Source: an uncultured Jannaschia sp. (GTDB lineage Bacteria > Pseudomonadota > Alphaproteobacteria > Rhodobacterales > Rhodobacteraceae). Taken from it: DNA of 64,000 bases. Position 1 is the first letter of the stretch. Each line of letters starts with the position of its first letter. The stretch is taken from contig NZ_CANNEZ010000001.1 in the NCBI RefSeq assembly GCF_947503795.1, forward strand, positions 425,001-489,000. The letters run 5' to 3'. A program made the position numbers and the translations under genes. Under the pieces are notes generated by a model. That model was not told the origin of the DNA, searched no databases, and was given only the letters and a program-made list of their open reading frames with translations. Below are positions 43,570-51,296 of the stretch, piece after piece.

Positions 43570-44013
43570 TCAGCCGCGCCCGGCCAGTTGCGTCATCGCA
43601 AGCCCGCCGGCCATCGCGACGAGGCCCAGCACCCGCAGCGGCGAAAGCGGCACGATCTTCGCGCCGAAGAGGCCGAACTGGTCGATCGCCGCCGCCGAGA
43701 TCAGCTGGCCCAGCAGCACGAAGAAGACCGCGTTGCCCACCCCGAAGACCGGCGCGATCCACGTCACCGACAGCACGTAGAACGCGACGAGCCCGCCCGC
43801 GAGGAACAGGTGCGGCGGCTGGCCCGCCATCCGCGCAAGTGCGCCCGGCCCCGTCACGATCGTCGCCACCCCCGCGACTGCGAAGGCCACGGCAAAGAGC
43901 ACGAGCGCCGCCGCAGCCGGTCCCCCGACATTCGCCCCGAGCCGGGCGTTGAGTGCGGCCAGAACCGGAATGCCGATCCCCGCCGCCAGCATGATGAGTG
44001 CGTGATGGGTCAA
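43570..44013 (-). CDS. DMT-family membrane protein (DUF606/YdcZ type)
   Basis: This 147-aa protein has about five hydrophobic helices and the family start AGIGIPVLAALNARLGANVGGP. Such half-size DMT proteins often function as pairs. No second copy is adjacent. The TTG at 44013 is chosen: AGGAGG lies 8 bases upstream, and the TTG overlaps the stop of the hydrolase gene (TTGA). A longer frame to 44049 would lie wholly inside the hydrolase. Confidence 0.82.
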   Translation of the reverse strand: MTHHALIMLAAGIGIPVLAALNARLGANVGGPAAAALVLFAVAFAVAGVATIVTGPGALARMAGQPPHLFLAGGLVAFYVLSVTWIAPVFGVGNAVFFVLLGQLISAAAIDQFGLFGAKIVPLSPLRVLGLVAMAGGLAMTQLAGRG

Positions 44014-44726
44014 CGGCCCGCCTCCTCGGTGTCGACGCGCGAGAGCCATGCGGCCAGCGCGGTATTGACGGCTTCGGGCCGTTCCAGCGTGGGCAGGTGG
44101 CCCGCGCCCGGCACGATCTCCAGCACCGCGTCGGGCAGAAGCCCGGCCATCCGCTCATGGCGATGTACGGGGCAAAGCGTATCCTCGGCCCCGCAGAGAA
44201 CCAGCGACGGCACCGCCATGGCCCGCAACGCATCCTGTCGGTCCGCGCGCGTCATGAGCGCCCAGGATTGCCGCAGGAACGCCTCGGGGCCCAGCGCTTC
44301 GGCCATCGCCATGCAGAGGTCCAGCATCGCGGCGCGGCGCGGCCCCTCCGCGAGGTAGTTGGGCTTCATTTCGTCGCGCATCACGGCGCGCAGCTCCCCC
44401 GCCGCCACGCGCGCCATCTGCGGCACCCGCCGATTGGCGATCGCGGCTGCCTCGGCCTCGGAATTGGTGTCCATGAGGCAAAGGCCCGCGATCCGCTCCG
44501 GCGCCTGCGCGGCCATCTCCATCGCAACGATCCCGCCCATGCTGAGACCGCCGAGCGCGAAGCGTGGCGGGGCCTCGGCCAGCACCGCGCGCGCCAGGTC
44601 GGCCACGCGATCCGCGCCGTCGATCGCGGCGACCGTCACCGTCCGATCCGTGATCGCATCGCGCTGCGGCGCAAAGAGCCGTTCGTCGCACATCATGCCG
44701 GGCAGAAGGATCAGTGGCGTGTTCAT
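44010..44726 (-). CDS. Alpha/beta fold hydrolase
   Basis: This 238-aa hydrolase starts MNTPLILLPGMMCDERLF. It has the nucleophile motif GLSMGG (serine near residue 63), a late acidic residue in LVLCGAEDTLCP, and the GAGHLPTLERPEAV histidine. It resembles haloperoxidase/esterase-like MenH relatives. The ATG at 44726 gives the family start. The longer frame to 44882 has no homology. The substrate is unknown, and the operon partner is the DMT protein. Confidence 0.86.
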   Translation of the reverse strand: MNTPLILLPGMMCDERLFAPQRDAITDRTVTVAAIDGADRVADLARAVLAEAPPRFALGGLSMGGIVAMEMAAQAPERIAGLCLMDTNSEAEAAAIANRRVPQMARVAAGELRAVMRDEMKPNYLAEGPRRAAMLDLCMAMAEALGPEAFLRQSWALMTRADRQDALRAMAVPSLVLCGAEDTLCPVHRHERMAGLLPDAVLEIVPGAGHLPTLERPEAVNTALAAWLSRVDTEEAGR

Positions 44727-44810
44727 GCCGGCACCACACCCTGCGGTTGACCGCTGCGCAAGCCCCGGCCTACCGTCGGTCCCAGCCATTCGTTTTCGTG
44801 GGAGGAACGC

Positions 44811-44927
44811 ATGACTGACTTCTTCATCCTCGCCGTCGCGGTGTTCGCCGCCGTCGTGCTGGTCCGCATGCTGACCTCGCATTGGGTCGCCGTCGAGGAG
44901 GACGTGGACGAGCCGCAGATCCGCTGA
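44811..44927 (+). CDS. 38-residue membrane microprotein
   Basis: A strong GGAGG lies five bases before this ATG. The 38-codon frame encodes MTDFFILAVAVFAAVVLVRM, then a short charged tail (HWVAVEEDVDEPQIR). The result is a single N-terminal membrane helix followed by an acidic cytoplasmic or periplasmic end. It is divergent from the hydrolase and converges on trhO. I know no family name. The good Shine-Dalgarno and clean amphipathy argue that it is translated. Confidence 0.6.
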   Translation: MTDFFILAVAVFAAVVLVRMLTSHWVAVEEDVDEPQIR

Positions 44928-44960
44928 CGCGGAGCGCCGCCCGTCGCCGGATGGCCAGTG

Positions 44961-45872
44961 TCAGGTGCCGTCCGCCCCCAGATGTCGTGCGCCCCGCTCC
45001 TCGGCCAGGCGCATCTGCCGCATCCGTTCGCGAAAGCGGGCGCGATCCGCGTCGGAATAGGTTCCGATGCAGAGATGGCAGGACACCCCCGCCTCGTAAT
45101 CAGGGTGCTCGCGGTCGCCCGGCGTGATCGGTCTGCGGCAGGCATGGCAAAGAACGTGATCTCCGATCGCCAGACCGTGCGTGACGCCGACCCGCCCGTC
45201 GAAGACGAAGCAGTCGCCGCGCCAAAGGCTCTCGGCTTCCGGCACCGTCTCAAGATAGTTCAGGATGCCGCCCTCGAGATGCACGACATCGGGCACGCCC
45301 TCGGATCGCAGATAGGCCGTCGCCTTCTCGCAGCGGATGCCGCCCGTGCAGAACATCGCGATGCGCTTGCCCGCAAAGCGCGCGGCGTTCTCGTCCCACC
45401 AGCCGGGAAAATCGCCGAACGCCTCGGTTCCCGGATCGACCGCGCCCGCGAAGCTGCCGATCGCGACCTCGTAGCCGTTGCGCGTGTCGATCGTCACCGT
45501 ATCCGGGTCCGCGATCACGGCGTTCCAGTCCTCGGGCGCGACGTAGCGGCCGACGCCCGCGCGCGGATCGACGCCGTCGACGCCCATCGTCACGATCTCG
45601 CGCTTGAGCCTGACCTTCATCTTGCCGAACGGCGCGGCCGGGGCCTCGGACCAGTTCGGCTCCAGATCGGCGCAACCCGGCAAGGCCCGGATCGCCGCCA
45701 GCGCGTGCGCCATGCCCTCGGGCGGCCCGGCGATCGTGCCGTTGATCCCCTCGGGCGCGAGAAGAAGGCTGCCCGTGACGCCGTGCGCGCGGCAAACCTC
45801 CAGCAGCGGGCCGCACAGGGCGGCCGGGTCCGCGAAAGGCGTGAACCGGTAGAGGGCGGCGACTTGAATCAT
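44961..45872 (-). CDS. trhO: tRNA uridine(34) hydroxylase (rhodanese family)
   Basis: This 303-aa protein (formerly YceA) has an N-terminal acylphosphatase-like domain (VTGSLLLAPEGINGTIAG) and a rhodanese domain with the active-site loop CTGGIRCEKATAYL. A C-terminal zinc-like module follows: CHACRRPI with HP.YEAGVSCHLC. TrhO makes 5-hydroxyuridine at tRNA position 34 with oxygen. The family length and motifs are complete. It is divergent from pncA. Confidence 0.94.
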   Translation of the reverse strand: MIQVAALYRFTPFADPAALCGPLLEVCRAHGVTGSLLLAPEGINGTIAGPPEGMAHALAAIRALPGCADLEPNWSEAPAAPFGKMKVRLKREIVTMGVDGVDPRAGVGRYVAPEDWNAVIADPDTVTIDTRNGYEVAIGSFAGAVDPGTEAFGDFPGWWDENAARFAGKRIAMFCTGGIRCEKATAYLRSEGVPDVVHLEGGILNYLETVPEAESLWRGDCFVFDGRVGVTHGLAIGDHVLCHACRRPITPGDREHPDYEAGVSCHLCIGTYSDADRARFRERMRQMRLAEERGARHLGADGT

Positions 45873-45980
45873 CGATGCGTCCTATCGCGGCATCCGCGCC
45901 GCCTCAATCGGGGTCCGCGCGCCCTACACCTCGGCCCCCGATCGCTCTAGACCAGTGGCGAAGCACCCGCAGGAGGCCCC

Positions 45981-46577
45981 ATGTCCGACGCCCTCATCGT
46001 GATCGACGTCCAGAACGGTTTCTGCCCCGGCGGCCAGCTCGCCGTGCCCGGCGGGGCCGATATCGTGCCGGGCATCAATGCCCTGATGCCCGAGTTCGCC
46101 CATGTCATCCTGACGCAGGACTGGCACCCGTCGGGCCATTCGAGCTTCGCGTCCAGCCACCCCGACCGCGCGCCTTACGACGTGGTCGAAATGCCCTACG
46201 GCCCCCAGGTCCTCTGGCCCGACCATTGCATTCAGGGCTCGGACGATGCGGCCTTTCATCCCGACCTCGCCACCGACCGCGCCCGCGCCGTGATCCGCAA
46301 GGGAATGAACCCGGCCGTCGACAGCTATTCGGCCTTCTTCGAGAACGATCACGCCACGCCCACCGGCCTCGATGGCCTGCTGCGGACGCTCGGGGTCGAG
46401 CGGCTGGTGCTGGTGGGGCTGGCCACGGATTTCTGCGTCAACTTCTCCGCCGTCGACGCCGCACGGCTGGGCTATGCCGTCACCGTGCGCGAGGACCTGA
46501 CCCGCGCCATCGACCTCGACGGCTCGCTCGCCGCCGCCCGCGATGGCATGCGTGCGGCGGGGGTCGTTCTCGAGTGA
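45981..46577 (+). CDS. pncA: Nicotinamidase/pyrazinamidase
   Basis: This 198-aa amidase turns nicotinamide into nicotinate for NAD salvage. The catalytic triad is visible: Asp9 in ALIVIDVQNGF, a lysine in VIRKGMN, and a cysteine in GLATDFCVN. The metal site is in TQDWHPSGHSSF. pncB, the next step of the Preiss-Handler route, lies 1 kb downstream on the same strand, which supports a salvage cluster. AGGAGG precedes the ATG. Confidence 0.96.
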   Translation: MSDALIVIDVQNGFCPGGQLAVPGGADIVPGINALMPEFAHVILTQDWHPSGHSSFASSHPDRAPYDVVEMPYGPQVLWPDHCIQGSDDAAFHPDLATDRARAVIRKGMNPAVDSYSAFFENDHATPTGLDGLLRTLGVERLVLVGLATDFCVNFSAVDAARLGYAVTVREDLTRAIDLDGSLAAARDGMRAAGVVLE

Positions 46578-46623
46578 ACCGGCCCGATATGCTCGATCGC
46601 GTCAGCGAGGGAGGGCGGGCCTC

Positions 46624-46878
46624 GTGCCGCTGACCGAGGATCCGCTTCGGCTACGTATCGAGATCTCGTGCCCCGCATATGTCGCCGGCGCGCTCGACAC
46701 CCATGGCGCGTCGTTCGGGGCCACCGGCGCCAACTCCGCCCGCGTACGCCTCACGCCCGTGGTGGACGGACCTGTCATCGCGACCTTCGCCGCGCGCCTC
46801 TACGGCGATGCCGGCGCGGTACGGGTCGGCCCGGCGCTCGCCTGGTCGGATCATCCCGTCCTCCGCTACACGGACTGA
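46624..46878 (+). CDS. Small conserved-looking protein of unknown function
   Basis: This 84-aa protein begins at GTG 46624 after GGGAGGGCGGGCCTC. It is probably a small beta-sandwich (LRIEISCPAYVAGALDTHG, ARVRLTPVVDGPVIATFAARLYG). I do not recognise the family. It lies between pncA and the cysteine-cluster gene on the same strand with short gaps, so it is probably in the operon. Its codon bias matches the neighbours. Confidence 0.6.
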   Translation: MPLTEDPLRLRIEISCPAYVAGALDTHGASFGATGANSARVRLTPVVDGPVIATFAARLYGDAGAVRVGPALAWSDHPVLRYTD

Positions 46879-46885
46879 TCCCGCC

Positions 46886-47599
46886 ATGGCCCTCACCACC
46901 CCCGCCGCCCTCCGCGCCGCCCTCGGCCGCGCCCGCGCGCCCGGCACGCCGAAGGATATCACCGAGCGGGCCCGCGCGGGCCTTCTGGCGTGGCTCGACG
47001 CCTCGGCCGCGCGGCCCGTGGCCGACCTCCTGCGCGACCTCGCCTCGGGTGCCGTCGCCACGCAGATCGGTCATGCCATGCTGGGTCAGGTACCCGCACC
47101 GCCGGGTCTTGCCTGTGCGGCCGGCTGCGCGTTCTGCTGCATCCTGCCGGGCGCGGACGGGGCGACGATCACCGGCACCGAGGCCAAGGCCCTCCACGGC
47201 GCGCTCGCCCCGCTCGACGGGCCAGACGGCACCGCCTGGCATCCCGAGGCCTGCCCATCGCTCGATCCCGTGACCCGGATGTGCCGGGCCTACGACGCGC
47301 GCCCGATGATCTGCCGCACCTATGTCAGCACCAGCGCCGAGGCCTGCGCCGCCATCGCAGAGGGCACGCCCGCGCCCGGCCCCATGACCCATCCCGCGCA
47401 GATCACCTACCTGACAGCCCATGCGCTGGCCCGCGATGCCCTTCGGGGGGCCGCCGCGGTCCCGACCTATTCGCTCAAGCGCGTCGCCGCCGCCGCGACC
47501 CGGGCCACGCCCGATCCGCTCAGGCAGGCGCGCCATGCCCCGAAGGCGCTCGAGGCCGAACGGCGGCGCCTCGCCCGCGGCCTGTCCCGCGCGCGCTAG
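46886..47599 (+). CDS. YkgJ family cysteine-cluster protein
   Basis: This 237-aa protein has a YkgJ/CxxCxxCC-type metal-binding core: CAAGCAFCC, then ACPSLDPVTRMCRAYDARPMICRTY. The later cysteines are spaced as in the zinc/iron-chelating domain. The helical lead (1-75) and tail (185-237) are less conserved. The function is unknown. Being in the pncA-pncB stretch may reflect NAD or cofactor work, but that is speculative. Start ATG 46886. Confidence 0.85.
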   Translation: MALTTPAALRAALGRARAPGTPKDITERARAGLLAWLDASAARPVADLLRDLASGAVATQIGHAMLGQVPAPPGLACAAGCAFCCILPGADGATITGTEAKALHGALAPLDGPDGTAWHPEACPSLDPVTRMCRAYDARPMICRTYVSTSAEACAAIAEGTPAPGPMTHPAQITYLTAHALARDALRGAAAVPTYSLKRVAAAATRATPDPLRQARHAPKALEAERRRLARGLSRAR

Positions 47600-47647
47600 A
47601 CACCCCCGGTCGGCCATGCCTTAAACCCGAAGGGCAGGGAGGCCGGA

Positions 47648-48940
47648 ATGATCGACATCGCCACGCGCGTCTGGAACCACAAGTGGAAGATCGACCCGAT
47701 CGTCCGGTCCCTGATCGACACCGATTTCTACAAGCTGCTGATGTGCCAGTCGGTCTTCCGCAACCGGCCCGACACGCAGGTCACCTTCAGCCTCATCAAC
47801 CGGTCGACCCACCTGCACCTCGCCCAGCTCATCGACGAGGGCGAGCTGCGCGAACAGCTCGACCATATCCGCACCCTGTCGCTCACCCGCGGCGAGTCGA
47901 CCTGGATGCGCGGCAACACCTTCTACGGCAAGCGCCAGATGTTCACGCCCGCCTTCATGGACTGGTTCGAACAGCTCCGCCTGCCGCCCTACCATCTCGA
48001 GCGTGTCGGCGACCAATACGAGCTGACCTTCGAGGGCAGCTGGCCCGAGGTCATGCTCTGGGAGATCCCGGCCCTCGCCGTCATCATGGAACTTCGCTCC
48101 CGTGCCGTCCTCTCGGGCATGGGCCGGTTCGAGCTGCAGGTCCTCTACGCCCGTGCCATGACCCGCGTCTGGGAGAAGGTCGAACGGCTGCAACCTCTCG
48201 ACGGCCTCCGCCTCGCGGATTTCGGCACCCGCCGCCGCCATTCCTTCCTGTGGCAGGACTGGTGCGTGCAGGCGCTGCGTGAGGGTCTTGGCCAGAACTT
48301 CACCGGCACCTCAAACTGCCTCATCGCCAAGAACCGCGACCTCGAGGCCATCGGCACGAATGCCCACGAACTCCCCATGGTCTATGCCGCGCTGGCCGAG
48401 GGCGACGCCGCGCTGGCCGCCGCCCCCTACGAGGTGCTGGCCGACTGGCACGAGGAGCACGAGGGGAACCTCCGCATCATCCTGCCCGACACCTACGGGA
48501 CCGAGGGCTTCCTCGCGAACGCGCCCGACTGGCTGGCGGGCTGGACCGGTATCCGCATCGACTCGGGCGACCCCGCGACGGGCGCCGAAGCCGCGATCCG
48601 CTGGTGGCAAAGCCGCGGCGAGGACCCGCGCGAGAAGCTGGTGATCTTCTCCGACGGCCTCGACGTGGACAAGATCGCCGCCCTCCACCAGCAGTTCCGC
48701 GGCCGCGTGCGCACGTCCTTCGGCTGGGGGACGCTCCTGACCAACGACTTCCGCGGGCTGGTGGAGGGCGACGCGCTGGCCCCGTTCTCGCTGGTGTGCA
48801 AGGCCGTGGCGGCGGACGGGCGGCCCACGGTCAAACTCTCGGACAATCCCCGCAAGGCGATGGGACCGGAGGCCGAGATCGAGCGCTACAAGCGGGTGTT
48901 CGGGGTGGGGGAGCAGGTGCCGGTTGAGGTTGTGGTTTAG
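47648..48940 (+). CDS. pncB: Nicotinate phosphoribosyltransferase
   Basis: This 430-aa enzyme turns nicotinate and PRPP into nicotinate mononucleotide. It has [18 protein letters not shown] at the start, the autophosphorylated-histidine motif FGTRRRHSF, the ligand segment [18 protein letters not shown], and a late [10 protein letters not shown] loop. It is full length with GGGAGG before the ATG. With pncA it forms the nicotinamide-to-NAMN salvage route. The gene ends where base composition drops sharply. Confidence 0.96.
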   Translation: MIDIATRVWNHKWKIDPIVRSLIDTDFYKLLMCQSVFRNRPDTQVTFSLINRSTHLHLAQLIDEGELREQLDHIRTLSLTRGESTWMRGNTFYGKRQMFTPAFMDWFEQLRLPPYHLERVGDQYELTFEGSWPEVMLWEIPALAVIMELRSRAVLSGMGRFELQVLYARAMTRVWEKVERLQPLDGLRLADFGTRRRHSFLWQDWCVQALREGLGQNFTGTSNCLIAKNRDLEAIGTNAHELPMVYAALAEGDAALAAAPYEVLADWHEEHEGNLRIILPDTYGTEGFLANAPDWLAGWTGIRIDSGDPATGAEAAIRWWQSRGEDPREKLVIFSDGLDVDKIAALHQQFRGRVRTSFGWGTLLTNDFRGLVEGDALAPFSLVCKAVAADGRPTVKLSDNPRKAMGPEAEIERYKRVFGVGEQVPVEVVV

Positions 48941-48944
48941 GCCA

Positions 48945-48972
48945 TTGTAACTCCAAACGGTTCGCTTAGTAT
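48945..48972 (+). promoter_or_regulatory. Promoter of the A+T-rich orphan gene, leaderless arrangement
   Basis: TTGTAA (48945-48950) and TAGTAT (48967-48972) are spaced 16 bp apart. The expected start is about 6-7 bases later, at the A of the ATG (48979). No Shine-Dalgarno precedes the ATG. Together these suggest a leaderless mRNA. Confidence 0.5.
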
Positions 48973-48978
48973 CTGAGA

Positions 48979-50583
48979 ATGAATAGATTCTCTGAAGCGC
49001 TCCGAGACTTTGAGGCTACAAATTCTGGTCCTGTTCGAGAACGTGAAATTTTGCGTGTGGCCGGAGTTCTGCCAAACTGCAAATTCGTTGATGTTCGAAA
49101 ACAGGTTCTACTTTGGGCAAGAAAGAGAACACCATCTCAATTGCCGCAGGATGCTTGGAACGGTGGTCCTGTTGAAGTCCTGTCGGGTGGTCGGAGTGTT
49201 CATATTGAAACTCTTGAGACATCAAGCGGCAATCTTTGGGCATTTCGTAACGATGATCCAGACAAAAACGTACCCGGGCGCGTTTGGACCACCGAGGTAA
49301 CTGTAGGCGGCGAAGATAATCAAGACTTGATGCTGAGTCTAAGGCAGATGGTCTCAAGCAGTGAAGGTGAACTTCACATCGAACCCCATGTTCCGGGGCC
49401 CATCCTGCAGATCGCTGAAAAGCTGAACTTTATTTCTGGTGGAGAGGCGGTCTCGAAATCGCCAAAATACGTAAGAAATGAAAATGATTTGGCGAAGCTC
49501 CTTGACCTTATGGAGCGACCTCAGAGAGCGTTGCCTGTGATCATTGCTTCAGGCGACGAACGCTCGGACGACCCAGAAAAGCCATATATTGACATATATT
49601 CAATTGCACGGGCGTGCTGCGGATTAGCCCACTGTTTTGTTTTGCCTGCCGATTTCACCTACGGCTTGAGCAACGCGTTTGGAAAAGTCCGATCAGTCTT
49701 CCACGGCGGTGTCCGTATTTATCTGCCGGGGTTCTCCGGCCAATCTCGGCCGTTAGATCATCGGCTTTTTGTCGGAGATTCGTTGAAAGATATTGCGGGA
49801 CGAGAGCTATGTGAGAGCTCGCTGAGGCAATTATCTGCCCGAATTAGTTTGAGCAAAACCAGACTTGGTCGTGAGATTGTCACTTTTTCCTCCGTGCGGA
49901 GCGCCGCTAGTCGGAAGGCGGTTCCTGAACCCGTTTCCCCGATGGGAGTTGACGGAGAGGAAGTTGCGGCTATCCGTACTCAACTTGACGCCATGGAAGA
50001 TGAACTTACCGAGGCGAAAGCATGGGAAGAACAACTCACAAATCTTCATGATGAAATGGAGGAGCGAGCACTTGCTGCTGAGGGCCAAGCTTCAAGCGCC
50101 GCTTTCAGAATTCAGCAACTGCAAAGTTTGCTTGAAGCCAAAGGTACTGATCCCGATGAAGATGTCGAACTCCCGACATCTTGGAGTGAAATCGGCGATT
50201 GGATCGATATCAGGCTGGCGGGAAGACTAGTTCTCGTCCCATCAGCTAGGAGGAGCCTCAAAAAGGCAAAATTTGAAGATGTGAGTGCTGTTGCTAAAAG
50301 TCTACTTTGGCTTGCCGCCGATTGCCGAAGAAGAAGAATTTCCGGGGGGGGCTCTGTTGGAGAAGAGCCAATAATGGAAGGTGTCAGAAACGCTTCATGC
50401 GGCGGGGACACATTTGATTTTGAGCATCAGGGACAGAAAATGAAAGCCGATTGGCACGTCAAGAACGGCGGCAACACGCATGATCCCAAAAGGTGCCTCC
50501 GGATCTATTATGGCTGGGACCCCAATTCGACCCAAATAGTGGTCGCGTCGTTGCCCGCGCACGTAAAGACTGGTGCAAGTTGA
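48979..50583 (+). CDS. A+T-rich orphan multidomain protein, probable recent acquisition
   Basis: This 534-aa protein of unrecognised family is plainly richer in A+T than all neighbours, by eye near half G+C with many AAA, TTT and GAT codons. There are four apparent regions. The N-terminal domain (1-150) is beta-rich, with RVWTTEVTVGGED. The mixed alpha/beta domain (about 180-270) has IYSIARACCGLAHCFVLP and VFHGGVRIYLPGF. A coiled coil covers about 325-388. The C-terminal domain (about 430-534) ends LRIYYGWDPNSTQIVVASLP. The last pattern recalls RelE-like toxin-fold domains in mobile defence genes (by memory, weak). No transmembrane segment is visible. It stands alone between pncB and arfB. 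Confidence 0.85.
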   Translation: MNRFSEALRDFEATNSGPVREREILRVAGVLPNCKFVDVRKQVLLWARKRTPSQLPQDAWNGGPVEVLSGGRSVHIETLETSSGNLWAFRNDDPDKNVPGRVWTTEVTVGGEDNQDLMLSLRQMVSSSEGELHIEPHVPGPILQIAEKLNFISGGEAVSKSPKYVRNENDLAKLLDLMERPQRALPVIIASGDERSDDPEKPYIDIYSIARACCGLAHCFVLPADFTYGLSNAFGKVRSVFHGGVRIYLPGFSGQSRPLDHRLFVGDSLKDIAGRELCESSLRQLSARISLSKTRLGREIVTFSSVRSAASRKAVPEPVSPMGVDGEEVAAIRTQLDAMEDELTEAKAWEEQLTNLHDEMEERALAAEGQASSAAFRIQQLQSLLEAKGTDPDEDVELPTSWSEIGDWIDIRLAGRLVLVPSARRSLKKAKFEDVSAVAKSLLWLAADCRRRRISGGGSVGEEPIMEGVRNASCGGDTFDFEHQGQKMKADWHVKNGGNTHDPKRCLRIYYGWDPNSTQIVVASLPAHVKTGAS

Positions 50584-50587
50584 GAAT

Positions 50588-50619
50588 TGTAGGGCTGTCA
50601 GCACCCTATATACCCTACA
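50588..50619. terminator. Inverted repeat at the end of the orphan gene and arfB
   Basis: TGTAGGG (50588-50594) and CCCTACA (50613-50619) flank an A+T-rich 18-base loop that itself contains a smaller AGGG/CCCT pairing. The right arm includes the arfB stop codon. It may serve as a weak bidirectional terminator or mark an insertion boundary. Confidence 0.4.
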
Positions 50620-51034
50620 AATCCACCCCACCCCTCAACGCCTTCACCTCCCCCCGCCGCTTCTTCGCCTCCACCCGCTTGCGCTTCTGGTTGGCCGAGA
50701 CCCGCGTCTTCACCCGGCGCTTCGGCTTCACCGCGGCCGCGCGGACCAGCTCCACCAGCCGCTCGCGGGCCACCGCGCGGTTGCGGGCCTGGGAGCGTTC
50801 CTCGGAGGCCTGGATCACCACCGCGCCCTCCTTCGTCCAGCGCCGTCCCGCCAGCCGCCGGAGCCGGGTCTTCACCGGCCCCGGCAGGGACGGCGAGCGC
50901 TCCGCCTCGAAGCGCAGCTCCACGGCCGAGGATACCTTGTTGACGTTCTGCCCGCCGGGCCCCGAGGCGCGGACGAACTGCTCGGTCAGCTCCCAGTCCT
51001 GGATCTCGATCGCGTCGGTGACGTGCAGGGGCAT
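50615..51034 (-). CDS. arfB: Alternative ribosome-rescue factor ArfB (peptidyl-tRNA hydrolase)
   Basis: This 139-aa release-factor-like protein frees ribosomes stalled on truncated mRNA. It has the catalytic GGQ (27-29) in SGPGGQNVNKVSS and the basic C-terminal tail (KPKRRVKTRVSANQKRKRVEAKKRR) that enters the empty mRNA channel. The ATG at 51034 has GAGGAGG five bases upstream. A terminator lies 36 bp upstream, fed by a leader with a tiny ORF, so expression may be attenuated. SmpB of the other rescue system is also in this window. Confidence 0.95.
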   Translation of the reverse strand: MPLHVTDAIEIQDWELTEQFVRASGPGGQNVNKVSSAVELRFEAERSPSLPGPVKTRLRRLAGRRWTKEGAVVIQASEERSQARNRAVARERLVELVRAAAVKPKRRVKTRVSANQKRKRVEAKKRRGEVKALRGGVDL

Positions 51035-51070
51035 CCCGGCCTCCTCGGTGGTGGTGGCATCCGGCAAGAA

Positions 51071-51102
51071 GAAGGCCGCCCCTCGACAACGGGACGGCCT
51101 TC
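51071..51102 (-). terminator. Strong terminator between the leader ORF and arfB
   Basis: GAAGGCCGCCCC (51071-51082) pairs with GGGACGGCCTTC (51091-51102) through 12 bp (one G-U) across an eight-base loop. On the minus strand TTCTT follows. It lies just 37 bp before the arfB ATG, so transcripts from upstream must read through it to make ArfB. Confidence 0.85.
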
Positions 51103-51111
51103 CGAAAGTTC

Positions 51112-51239
51112 AGGAGGTGTGTCGGTTAGAGTGACCTCACCTACGGAGTTCTCATGCCTCAGGGCTGCCTCAGGCACGGACCTCCGGAGTTGTCCCGACG
51201 CTCTTCTCCACCATCTTTCTTGACACTGGATCACCTCCT
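51112..51239 (-). promoter_or_regulatory. Leader segment with long-range Shine-Dalgarno masking potential
   Basis: AGGAGGTG of the leader-ORF Shine-Dalgarno (minus strand, 51239-51232) is exactly complementary to CACCTCCT near the leader end (51119-51112), about 110 nt away. Between them lie a direct repeat (CCTGAGGCA twice, 51155-51174) and a CTCCGGAG palindrome. The distal arm is close to the terminator stem. Pairing of the two could change terminator folding or block translation. Confidence 0.5.
51170..51226 (-). CDS. 18-residue leader ORF with maximal Shine-Dalgarno
   Basis: GTG 51226 opens MSRKMVEKSVGTTPEVRA and a TGA stop. Upstream, GAAAGGAGGTGATCC matches the full 3' tail of 16S rRNA by complementarity over about 15 bases, and the spacing to GTG is seven bases. 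A start at ATG 51214 is also possible but is worse placed. No run of one amino acid codon suggests a classic biosynthetic attenuator. It sits between the queuosine-precursor transporter gene and the arfB terminator. Confidence 0.5.
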   Translation of the reverse strand: MSRKMVEKSVGTTPEVRA

Positions 51240-51296
51240 TTCGAATGTTGCCGATAGGTTGGAGGTTGGCACGGATTTTGTGTCGGTCAAGCCCCT

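Noticed and set aside
51230-51245. A match to the 16S rRNA 3' end on the plus strand (GGATCACCTCCTTTC)
   Set aside because: Only the tail matches and no other rRNA sequence is present. It is better explained as a very strong Shine-Dalgarno on the minus strand.
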